Assembly: GCA_037447655.1 (NCBI GenBank)
Contig: JBBHKE010000167.1
Location: 180,745-233,590, forward strand
From: Zygnema cylindricum
Taxonomy: Eukaryota > Streptophyta > Zygnematophyceae > Zygnematales > Zygnemataceae
DNA length: 52,846 bases
Direction of reading: 5' to 3'
Shown here: piece by piece, positions 1-12,600 of the stretch
How the letters are laid out: each line of letters begins with the position of its first letter
Position numbering within the stretch: position 1 is the first letter of the stretch
Notes under the pieces: generated by a model
Seen by the model: only the letters and a program-made list of their open reading frames with translations
The model's database searches: none
What the model was told of the DNA's origin: nothing
Program-made: the position numbers and the translations under genes

Positions 1-133
1 TGACGTCAGCGCCAGAACAACTATTGCAAAGAGTTTGCGTTATGCCGTACGATTTTTAGAATGGTTATTATTGTCAACATTATTAACGGACCTGGATTTT
101 ATTTGGCACAAAAAAAATTAAAAAAATTTGCAG

Positions 134-3100
134 GTTCAAGAGTCCCAGGAAGATACAGAATACAAGTTACCTGAACAAGACCGCGACTGCAGTGAGGTAA
201 ATTGATGACTCCCTCCCCTCCCTTTCCTCCCTCCCTTTCTCTTCCCTTCCCTTCCCTTCTTTTCTCTTCTTTTCCGTTCCCTTTACGCTGGGGCACTCAT
301 GTAATGGGTTATGAAACACCTCCAAAATCCCAAAATCCTTTCAACTCTCCTAAAAAAAAGTCTTTACAATCCGCGAAAACAGTTGAAAACTATTGGAAAA
401 TGACACAGGTGTTGGTTTTCTTGCCCTTATTGATGATTTTATTTGTTGGGAGGGGGAGAGGGAGAGGGAGAGGGAGTCAGAGCTCTTTGACAGCTTATAT
501 TCTATGCAGTTGTACACGGATATCTTCTCTGCAAAGAAATGACTTCTGAGAGATGCCGAGAGATCTTTTTATTATTTTTTTTTTATTTTTTACACTTGAG
601 GACTATGGTACAAGCTGAGCTCTACTGCATATAGAGTGCAACTTTAGACAGGGTTTATTCTTGTCCAATAAACTGGTTTTTTGGGGTTTCAGGATGATGA
701 AGCAACACTGGAGGAGGAGGAGAGGAGAGCACTTGAAGAAGGAGAAGATCATGCTGCTGAGGTAATGAGCCCAGAGAGGGAGAGAGGAGGGGAGAGAGAG
801 AGAGAGATTTTGTTTTCCATTTGTCGGAGAAAATGGAATGGTGATCTGATGAAGACACCACTCTATTTTTGGTATGTTGGGTTTCTGTGAGAAGTTAATG
901 CACAGTTAAATGGTGGAAAGTACATATTGAAAAGCAGATTGATGAAAGAAAACCATGTTTCACAGACCTGTCTACTTTCATTTCTATTCACAGGCTGTTT
1001 TTTCTCAAAGTGAGTGAACGATGTGTCTCACAGTGAAGTTTTAAATCGAGATTAAGTCAAAGCATGAATTTGTCGCTATTAGGCTGTATATATGGCTGTA
1101 TAAAATATTAAGTTGAAAATTTGTATTTTTATACATGGTGGTGGTTAGCTTTTGCAGATCGACATCCTGAAGCGTGAGAGTGAGCTTTCGATCGAGGAAC
1201 TTCTTGCCCAATATAGTGTGGTGAGGCCTATTTTCTGACTTATGAAGGATATATTGTTTTCCAGCTTGTTTGTCTAATTTTAACCTAATTTTGCAAGTTG
1301 TCGGTCTTATATATAGACGTAAAGGACCTGTTTCTTTGTAAAAATTTGGCCTCTACAATCTATCTCATGGAATCTGGTTCTATTCTTCAAATGTTTTCTG
1401 TCGACTGCTCATCGTTTTGGTTTTGTGTTGCAGATGGACGAAAAGCAAAACGAAGAGACTGAGGAAGAGACCGAGGAAGAGAGTGAGGGAGAGAGTGAGA
1501 CAGAGAGTGAGAACAGCAACCAAAGAAATCTCAAACCCAATCTAGAGGGAGGGAGAGGAGGAGGGGATGCTGAGGAGGAAGAGTCAGGAAAAGAACAGCA
1601 AGAGTTAGAGAGGGTGGGAAAAGACAGGCAGGAAGATACAGGAAGAACTGCGATGGATAATTGTATGGACGAGCTAGATAAGGAGGGAGAGAGGGAGAGG
1701 GAAGAGGCATTGGAAGTTTTGGCGAGTGAGAATGTTTTTCGCAAACCGGGAGGTTTATCGAATATCCCACAAACAAATGGAAGGGTCCATGGTGTTTTGG
1801 AGTCCGAGATTTGTCGAAAACATGAAACATCGGAGGGGAGAGAGAAGGAAGATCTTGAGAAGAGGATGCAGAAATTAGGGCATGGAAATGGGATCGTGGG
1901 TCACGGGAAATCCAGGTCAGGGCTCGGAAATGTGAGCGAAAATTGCGAAACTTCTTTGTTAACGGTCCGAGAATCGAAAAGAAATGGACACGTTGTTAAT
2001 GCGACAGGGGAAGAAAATGTAGGAGTACATGCAGAAGTACAAAAAAGTGAGTCGAATGATGCAACTGACAAGGTAAAATGTTGGGAAGATAGCGAAGGGA
2101 ATATTGAAGGGAACAACATGAAGAATGAAACTGAGACGGTTTGTCTTCAAATGGAAGAAAATGTGTGCCTGAATAGTATGGCTGTTGGGAAAAGGGATAG
2201 AGGATTTACGGAATTGCATGGAGATGAGGTAAAGGAAGGCGACTTTGCTAAAAAAGATAGTGAGGATATACTAGAAAAGGAACAAGAGCAAGGTATGGAA
2301 AGGGTGAGTGTTGCTAAAATTGAGGAACAAAAAGTTGAGGATAGGGATCGAATGACTGGTATCGGTACAGAATCAATACTGCAGGTAAACGCAAAGGAAG
2401 AAGAAAGGATGATGGTTGGGGAGGGAGAGGAAAGGAAGGTGAGGGATGTCACGAAAACAGAACCGGACATGCCAGTCCAGGTGGCAAACATCTGCGCTGA
2501 AGGAGAAGGAGACAACCCTCAAGGAGAATTGGACGCACGTTTCAAAAAGGAAAAGAGAGAGGCAGAGAGAGAGGCGAAAGACGAGATAGAGGCGAAAGAT
2601 GAGATAGAGATGAAAGACGAGGGAGAGGTGAAAGACGAGAGACAGGTGAAAGACGAGGGAGAGGTGAAAGAGGAGATAGATATAGATGATGAAAAGAAAG
2701 GACTTGAAGGGAAAAGTAATGAGGAACGGTTAGCAGATGCCGCAGCAGAAGCTCTCTCTGCTCAGCCCACAGGGTATACTTTATCGACAACTAATGTAAG
2801 GACAAAAGTCCCTTTTTTGTTAAAGGGTTCACTAAGAGAATATCAACACATTGGATTGGACTGGTTGGTCACAATGTACGATAAAAAACTGAACGGCATT
2901 CTCGCAGATGAAATGGGTTTAGGAAAAACCATTATGACAATCTCTTTACTAGCTCACCTTGCCTGCGAGAAGGGCATATGGGGCCCACATTTGGTAGTCG
3001 TTCCCACCTCCGTTATGTTAAATTGGGAGATGGAGTTCATGAAATGGTGTCCCGGATTTAAAGTTTTGACTTATTTTGGAAGTGCAAAAGAACGTAAATT

Positions 3101-6100
3101 GAAGCGACAAGGTTGGAGTCGAGGGAATTTCTTTCATGTGTGTATTACAACTTATCGACTTGTTATTCAGGATGCAAAAATGTTTAAACGAAAAAAATGG
3201 AAGTATCTTATTTTGGACGAAGCTCATCTGATCAAGAATTGGAAGTCGCAGAGATGGCAAACTCTTTTAAATTTTAATGCGAAACGTCGAATTTTACTGA
3301 CAGGAACACCGCTTCAAAATGATATTATGGAGCTTTGGTCTCTTATGCATTTTCTCATGCCCCACGTGTTTCAATCTCATCAAGAGTTCCGTGATTGGTT
3401 TAGCAATCCTATCACGGGAATGGTCGAGGGTCAGGAAACCGTAAACAAAGCGGTGGTCGACCGTTTACATAATGTTTTACGTCCTTTCCTTCTCCGTCGT
3501 CTCAAAAAAGACGTTGAAAAACAGTTACCTCAAAAACACGAGCACGTGATTAAATGTCGCATGTCTAAAAGACAAAGAAACTTGTATGAGGACTTTATGG
3601 CAAGCTCTGACACCCGAGCGACTCTCGCTTCCGGAAACTTCTTGGGTCTTATTAATGTGCTCATGCAATTAAGAAAGGTGTGCAATCACCCGGACCTTTT
3701 CGAAGGACGCCCAATCATTTCGTCGTTCGATATGGAGGGGATAGTGTCCCACGCCAGCTCAGCGGTAATGACAGCTGGCGATTCCGCGGGACCTTTTCGT
3801 CGCGTGGATCTCGGTGAGCTCAATTTCCGACTTTTGGAGGCGGAACGACAGCTGGCGATGTGGGAGGTCAACGAGGTTGCTGAGCTGGCGACTCCCAAGC
3901 CCTGGATCGTGGAGCTGGCGAGCACTGGGATTGACACTTGGCAAGGTCAGGAGGGAAGGGAAGAGAGGACAGGGCAGGAGGCATCTATGGACCTTTATGT
4001 TACAGAATATGGTCAACGGGGAGGAATGAAAATGCTCGACGAATCGCAGACTATCGGCAGTAGTAATAAAAGTGAAGTTTTTCTGAAAATAGGGGAGACA
4101 GGTGCGGGACCTTTGGTACCGGACATTGGAGCTGTGACAGGTGGCAAGACGGGAGAGAGTTTGTTGGTTGAAGTTCAAAAACTAATTCATGAAGAGAGGA
4201 GACGGAGAAGAATAAGACGAGCGGCAGCCATTGCTGACGTCAGCTTGCTTCGATGCCGACGCAGACCACTTTTCGGGCGAGATTTGCGTCAGTTTTTACA
4301 GTTAAAACATCCGGTGTATCATATTCATAATATGACGTCTAACCCTAAGCTCTATATGGAATACTCCTCTCTTTTAGCAGAGGCAGTAAAGACACCCTTA
4401 AATAGAGTGGATGAACTTCAGGACCTTATTCAAGCATTTATGTTTGTCACTCCAAAAGCAAGAGCTCCTACTCCGGTCGTATGGTGTAGTCATCCCAATC
4501 CCTCTGTGGTCTCGGAGGAAGTGAGGTTTGTGGAAAAGATAAGAGATAGTTTTTCTCCTCTCCTCAATCCCCTTCGAACTGCAATGGTTCGACGTCAACT
4601 TTTTTTTCCTGACCGGAGGCTTTTGCAGTATGATTGTGGGAAGCTCCAGGTGAGTTCTTTAGGTGTGCATGACTCATATGTTATATTTTTAGGCAAATAT
4701 GTGAAGGTCATTCTCAGATGGCTATTATTTTGTTTCCTCTTTATCTCCTCTTTTTTCTCTCTTCGTCTCCTCTTCTTCTCCCCGTCTCCTCTCCTCTCTT
4801 TTACATCAATTCGCTTCTTTGTTTGTATTTTGAAACGCAGCAAATAACAAGAATAACTGCTTCTTTTTTCGGTGCTCTTTTTGGTAAGTAAAAGAGGAAG
4901 GAATATTTAAATTTCTTTTTCCTTTTCTATTCCTTTTTCTTTTTCTTTTTCTTTTTCTCATAGCTAGAGGGTGAGACTGAAGGTAGTGATTGGACAGAAA
5001 GAGATCAGGGATAAGTAAATCTCGTTGTCTTTCCATTAAATGAATTTCCATTAAATGAAGTTGCTGGCTTTTTCTGGTTTCTGTGGTCAACTCAGGAACT
5101 CGCTCTTCTCCTACGACGCCTGAAATCCGGAGGGCATCGAGCTTTGATCTTCACTCAAATGACAAAAATGTTGGACGTTTTAGAGAGTTTTATCAGTTTA
5201 TACGGTTATACTTACATGCGATTGGACGGTTCGACTAAACCTGAGCAACGACAAATCCTCATGCAACGATTTAACACGAATCCGAAAATTTTTCTTTTCA
5301 TTCTTAGTACTCGAAGTGGAGGAGTAGGAATCAATCTTGTCGGAGCTGATACAGTAATATTTTACGATAGTGATTGGAATCCCGCAATGGATTTACAAGC
5401 TCAGGTCAGGTCAAAAAACCGAAAAAAAAATCATGGTTTTCAATCTTTTTCTTTTTCTTTTTCTTTTTGTTGAAAACATATGAGGTATAGCAATTTAAAA
5501 GCACTATATAATAATTGATGAAAGGATGGAACTGTTCGTAAAACTTATATGAGTCAAATGGACTAGAGAAATTTTCAACATTGTAACAATTTGACTCTTA
5601 AACATAATCATGTGTAGAAGAAAAAAAAAAAAATCGTTTCACTTGTGAAGTGTTCCAAATTATCTTCTTCATTCTCTTGTTTCATGTGTTCCGTTCTACC
5701 ATATTAAATGTTGAATTTACTCCACAGAAATCAGTTTAAGCGTTTCACTCGTTAAATTTTGCATGGAAGGAGTAATAAAAAAAACGATGCGTTTTTTTGG
5801 ATGGAAATAATTTGTGACACACCACTTAATGTACAAAAAACAAAGCTTACATGTGCTCTTATGAACCAACTAATTTCCCATATGGCCTGCACTATATTTT
5901 TTCTCTGGCCAACAAAATTTATGTTCATAATTTATATTTGCACTTGAAGTCTGTATGGACCGGAAATTTTAAAAACAACAACAGTAACAATAACAATAAC
6001 AATGAGAGGTATACTGATTATTGAAATGTTTCTAAAACCCTAAATTTGCTTTTTGATTTTGAATTTTTACAGGATCGATGTCACCGTATAGGACAAACTC

Positions 6101-6631
6101 GCGAAGTCAATATCTATCGCCTCGTCAGCGAGAGCACAATAGAGGAAAATATTTTGCGGAAAGCAAATCAAAAACGGGTTCTCGATGACCTCGTCATTCA
6201 GGTGTCTATCCCCTCCCTCCCTCTCCCTCTCTCCCTCCCTCTCCCTCTTTCCCTCCCTCCCTCCCTCCCTCTCCCTCCCTCACTCCCTCTCCCTCCCTCA
6301 CTCCCCTCCCTCCCTCACTCCCTCCCTCCTTCCCTCCCTCCCTCCCTCCCTCCCTCCCTCCCTCCCTCCCTCCCTCCCTCCCTCCCTCCCTCCCTCCCTC
6401 CCTCCCTCCCCTCCCTCCCCTCCCTCCCCTCCCTCCCCTCCCTCCCTCCCTCCCTCCCTCCCTCCCTCCCTCCCTCCCTCCCTCCCTCCCTCCCTCCTCC
6501 CTCCCTCCCTCCCCTCCCTCCCTCCCTCCCTCCCTCCCTCCCTCCCTCCCTCCCTCCCTCCCTCCCTCCCTCCCTCCCTCCCTCCCTCCCTCCCCGTCCC
6601 TCTCCATTCTCTCATCTCGTCTCTCTCTCTC

Positions 6632-6684
<53 letters not shown>

Positions 6685-9600
6685 CTCTATCCTCTCTCCT
6701 CGCTCCTCTCTCCTCTCTCTACTCTCTCCTCTCTCTCTCTCTCGGGCCTAAAACCTACGATATCTTTGCAGAGTGGAGGTTACAATACGGAGTTTTTCAA
6801 ACGATTAGATCCCCGGGATCTTTTTTCGGGTATAAAGGGGATACATATCGGTCAGAGTGACGAAAAAACTCTCCCTTCTCCTTCCGATCCTAAAGAATTG
6901 GGAGGAGAGGGAGGGGGAATGGGAGGAGAGGGAAGGGGAATGGGAGGGGAGGGGGGAGAGGGGACTCTGGAAACCATTGTGACACCTGTCGAACCCTCGG
7001 TGGCCGAGGTCGAGGCAGCTTTAAAAAACGCAGAGGAGGAAGAAGATTATATGGCAATGAAACAGGTAGAGAGAGAGGAGGCCGCAGAGAACCAGGAGTT
7101 TATCGAGGAAGGAATACCGGCAGGGATGGACGAGGAGGAAGGAGGTGAAGGATGGGGAGAGGAGGAAAAGAAGGGAGGAGAGGCACTTGGGGTAAGAAAA
7201 GTCCGTCTTACGGGAGGTGGTGTTGCAGAGGGAGGAGCTGTAGTGGAGGATATTTTGGGGGGAGTTAAGCCTTTAGCGATGTTAACGGGGGAGGGAGGAG
7301 AGGAAGAGATAGACATGTTGGTGGATGTGAGAGAGATGGCGGCGGCGGCTGCGGCTTTGGGGACTGTGGGGAGTGCTTTTGAGGACCAACTTAGGCCTAT
7401 TGAGAGGTGAGTTCTACTGGGTTTTTGTACTTTTTTTTCTTTTCTTGAAGGTATTTTTTTTTCTTAAAGATTTTTTTTGTTCTTTCACGGTTCAAGCTTG
7501 GGTCCACAGTTTAAAGTGATAATAACACCAATTCGGCGCCCTCAAATTTTGACCCTCGAACCTAAAATTGAATTAAAAACTCTAATTTTTTTTTTTTTTT
7601 TACGTTAATATAGGTACTGTTTAACAATAGTGATGTTTTGGATTTTTTTTTCCCTCTCTGGCGTTAATCTTCCACAACCACATAGGCGAAACTGGACGAA
7701 TAATTTATAAATCTTTAGTATAAAGTCGACGTAAATGTTTGTAGAGATTTTCCAGGTCATACTTTTTCCCACTTTTTCCCACTTTTTCCCACTTTTCCTC
7801 ACTTTTTCCCACTTTTTTCCACTTTTAGGATGGTTAAGGTGCTTATATAGAGCACACTTCTTCGTTTGTTTTCACATCCTATTTTCTGGTAATTGAAAAT
7901 AACCAAAAGATGAAAAAAGAAAAAAAAAGACTTAGTGTGGAACGTCTGTACTGCCTGTTCAGAAAAGGCTTGGCAAAGGAGTGGAGGCGGAGGAGTAGGA
8001 GGAGGAGGAGGAAGTTTAGTTATGTTTTTTCCATGACATATAAGGAGTCATGGAACCGTGGAAATTTTAAGAGGGTCTTCAATTGGGATTGGTCGACAGA
8101 ATCACAACACTGTTCATCGTTATTAGCGTTCAGGATTTGTTAGTGTTAAGGATTTATTAGTGTTAATGCGAAATTATAATATGTAATATTGTTTTAGTGC
8201 AAGGAGACGTGGCAGATTGTTGTCCACTCCCTTAAATAGAGTTGTTAACACTAATTTATGAATTTCGGCGAGAAAAAGTCGCTACTGAAGTAATGTTATT
8301 AACTCTAATAATGATGGGCGGTGTAGTTTTTGTTCTCTTACGGGTTTTAAGGCTCTTCTGTTGCAAAGAACAGACCTTCAAGTTTCCTCTATTTTTAGTG
8401 TGCGGATCTCTCCATCTCTTGTCTACCTCTCTCGACACCCTCTCTTCTCCCTCCCTTCTCTCCCCCTACCTCTCCCTCTCCCTCCTCCATTCACACCGAC
8501 AGGGATGTCAAGTTCCAGATCAATGCATTCGTGTTGTAGCAAAGTTGGAGTATTTAAATTGTGGTCTTTATACGATGCTATAACAAAGTTGTAGTATTTT
8601 AAACATTATTTTAGACTATTTTAAAACTGTATTTTAAACTGTGCTTTAAAATGTGCTTATTTTATCTTTGCTTAGAAACACAGATGGATAAGCGACCGAC
8701 TGTCAGAAAATAGTGAAATGGGTTGGAGAGATAGTGAAGGTCAGGTGTTATGACAGGCTGTATTTCCTTTCTTTTGAGAACCCAAAGTCCTGGAAATGAG
8801 GAAGGGAAACGGGGAAGGGAAATGAGAAAGGGAAGTGAGGAAGGGAAATGAGGAAGGGAAACGAGGAAGGGAAATGAGAAAGGGAAATGAAGAAGGGAAA
8901 TGAGGAAGGGAAATGAGGAGAGGAAGGGAAATGGAAGGGAAGTGAGTAAGGGAAATGAGATTTTTTTTGGGCATGGGAGGATATGTGTGGACAGATATGC
9001 GATGCGATTTTTGGAAGAGGTTAATCCCATTGTGGACCAGGAGGGTGAGGATGTAGGAGAGGTATACGAGGATAAGGAGTGGGAATTGGAGCAGTTGGAA
9101 AAACTGAAAGAAGAACAGGAAGCTGATTTAGATGAAGACGACGAACCTCTTCAATACGAGAGTAAGTTTTTGAAGCCTAAAAGCAGTTAGGTGATGAAAA
9201 AATGATAAGTTTTTTCAATATGAGATAAATTTTTGAAGCCTAAAAGCAGTTGGGTGATGACAAAATGATACGTCTCTTCAATATGAGATAGGTTTTCGAA
9301 GCTTAAAAGCTGTTAACAACATGAAAAGCGTAAGCTTTTGAAGCTTACAAGCTGTTAATCTCTAGTCAGATTAACAGCTTACAGATTTTGTTGATTCTTG
9401 GACATTGGAGGGATTAAGGTACAGAAATGTACATATGTCCTTTTTATTAGAGGTTAATGGCCTTAAGGACTCGTAGAAACAACCAGAAGCGGCTATGTTT
9501 GTGAGGCCAAAAAGGGTTTCACAAAAATATTATTAATACAGTAGAGTGTATCTGTGATGATGGAGGTGACAATTTAAACTATTTATGGGAAAAATCAGGT

Positions 9601-12600
9601 GGGATAACTCTTGTTGATAGTTATGAGAATATCCTCTCAAAGACACTTGTTTATTGTTTACGAACTTTTGAATGTGATGTGACATGACATCAGGTTGGGA
9701 CACCCAACTTGCTGACGAGGCGTACCGTCATCAGGTCGAGGCTTTGGCCCAACAGGAGGTAAACCCTCTTTCTTTTTTTGATTATATCAGATTGTTTTGT
9801 TTTCTTTTTGTCACCTTTGTGAAATTTCCCACATTGTCAACTGTTTTTAATATAACCAATCGGCTCATTTTGCTCCATTATAAATACTGTGGGCAAGAAG
9901 GAAAGTGACAATTTGTTTCAGGTAAAATAATGACTTATAGATATTGAAGATTTTGAATATGGCAGGAATGGATACAAAATAAGACATGGGAATTTGTGAT
10001 ATGAAAAGCCTTAAAAATATTCGGCCTTATATTCGGTTTTTTAGGTTTTTTCTATACCTAAATATCTTAGGTATTTTAGGTCCATAACTAAAATATCCGT
10101 TTTTTTTTGAGGCCGAAAAATCCTTTATGTTGGTTTTAAGTGTGGACTTCCCTCCGATATACAACATTGGAACTTTATATAGTGAAATGCATTGTAAAAG
10201 CGTATAATATGTCCCTCTATTTCTGCAATTTAGAACTATGGTTTGAGAACCAAATCCATAACTTTTTACCTACTAACATTTATGTCTTATAAGGTGGAAA
10301 GCACTTCATATGAAATTTTTTTTTTTTTTTTGGAGCTAAACGACACAGAAGCAATGGGAACTGTCTCTTTCCTCGTTGTCTACTTTTCTTTTTATTGCAT
10401 TGAATCTGGGACTTTTTGGAATTTTTTGACACGGGTTCTCACTCATGCTATTCTGAGAAAGGGAATAGTTCTGTTGCTTTTGAATGGGAAAAACTGCATT
10501 TTTATGCATGTTTGTCACAGTAATGTGAATAAAAGTTTGTGAAAATTATAAAGAGGTGTTAAACTCGGTGTTTTTGAGTTTTTTCTTTCAAGTATTCTTA
10601 TCACCGGTTATCAATTTGCTTACAGGAGACTCGTCGTATGTTAGAATGGGAGACAGAGAGACAGATTGCGAAGGAGAGTGAACAACGAGCTCTAATGGAA
10701 AGTTTGACTCAAAATAAAAAAGGATTTGTCACTCCCACAGTTGGAGAAGCCCCAAAAAAGAAGGTCTCGAAACCAAAATTTAAGTCACTACAAGAAACTA
10801 CCAAGGAAAACCCAAATACAAATATAGGAGAAATAAATACCAGGTCTACGGGAAGACTCCAGTCACAATCTATGGCCTTACAAGTCTTAGGAGGAAGGAC
10901 AACTTCTTCTTCTCCAGAGGAAATTTCCACGAAAAATAACGAGCCAATAGAAGGACTGCGACGACCATCACAGAGAAGGAGACAGGCCCCTCGTCTGCTA
11001 GAAGACGAAATGTTGATGGAGCGACACCTGGCGAGACTGAGACGGGAGCATGTGAGAGCCATGAGGGAGAGAGGGGAGGGGACGGAGGGAGGGAAGAGGT
11101 CGAGGAGGACAGTGGGGAGGGAGGATGAGGAGGGTGAGGGACTTGGGGAGAACGAGGAAGAGGAAGAGGAGACAGAGGAGGGGAGAGAGGAGGAGGTTGT
11201 GGAAAGCGATGGAGATTATGAGCTAGAGGAGAGGTATTTAGACCAGGAAGAACAAGAGAGAGAACGCAGAAGAAAAGAAGGAACTAATAAGCGAAAAAGA
11301 GGGGAGGGAGGGCGGGAGAGTGTAACAGAGAAAATTTCGAAAAAACGCAAAATGTGGGTCTTTGTTCCCCGACAGGATTCAATTTTGACGCTAGAAAGAG
11401 TTCTCGGAAAGGAGGGAGAGGAGGGAGAGGAGGGAGAGGAGGGAGAGGAGGGAGAGGAGGGAGGGGAAAGAGAGGAAGGTCAAAATTTGCCGATGGAGGA
11501 CAGGTGGAGTCCGTCTGAGGATGCTATCCTAGTGGCTGCCGTATACAGATACAGACAAAATTGGGTCCTTGTGAGCGATATTGTTAAGGGGGAGTTTGAC
11601 GGGAGTTTCTTGAGAGGGAGAGGGAGGGGGCCGGTGGAGTGCAGAGAGAGACTGAGAGAGCTTCTCTTTCTACACCACTTGCTGCAAGCTGATTGGTTCA
11701 CAAAACAAAATCACGAATCTGAGCAAACAGATTCAGGAAAAATCTTTGTCACAGAGGTAAGGATAGACCTCCTTGTCGTCCTCCTCCTCCCCCTTTAGTG
11801 ACTCTCCCTCTTTCTCTCTCCTCTCTCGCCCACTCTCCTCTCCTTTCTCGCCTCTCTCCTCTCTCGCCCTCTCTCCTCTCCTCTCTCAACACCAGTGTCG
11901 CTGCATTTTGTTATCCCAAAATTTTCCTGAAGAAAAAGAAAAGGAATGGGAATTGCATCTTTAATACTCAGTAGTGAAGATATTTTTTTTTCCAAAGTAA
12001 ATGAAAAGAAATGGGAATTGCATCTTTTGTACTCAGAAGTGTTTGGTTCGGGTTAGTTTCAATCCCTGTTAATTGTATACCTCCAAATTTTAATATACAC
12101 CACGTGAAATTAGAGTGGTTTAAACTACAAGAGACAGATTCTCAACTAATATGGAAATGGACCATTGGGTGTTTTTTTCTAGACCGGGCTGAGTATTAAA
12201 AAAACACTTTTTGTTTCCATTGTGAAGATGAAAAATACCTATATTTCTTTCATTTTCCATGTTTCTCTGTTTGGTATTGTCCATTTCTGTAGTACACATG
12301 CGTATTGGTATTAGAGTTTATAACACTAATTTTGTCCTGTTTTTTTTTTTTGCTTTCTGGACACAAAATAGCACTGTTAATAGTAATTTTTTCTTTCTTT
12401 ACGCTAATTTTGTTTGAGGTTCACAATCGTCCTCATCATTTGGACTTGAAAAAGAAACACTAAATTAGTCATCATACTAGTTTTTTCTTAGTGCTTATAA
12501 CAATTTACGGTGTACACGTGTTTTGCTGTTAGAGTTTCTGTTCATTATCGCCTCTCGAACTCGTTTTTCTTAGACCACATTGATTAATATATCTCGATCA

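Noticed and set aside
6185-6751. Long Pro/Ser/Leu ORFs (plus) and Gly/Glu/Arg ORFs (minus) of more than 100 codons
   Set aside because: They are translations of the (TCCC)n repeat in intron 6; the conserved exons on both sides join in phase without them.
10243-10542. 99-codon ORF in the intron before exon 10 of the SWR1-type gene
   Set aside because: Flanking exons join in phase (0/0) without it and it shows no family resemblance.
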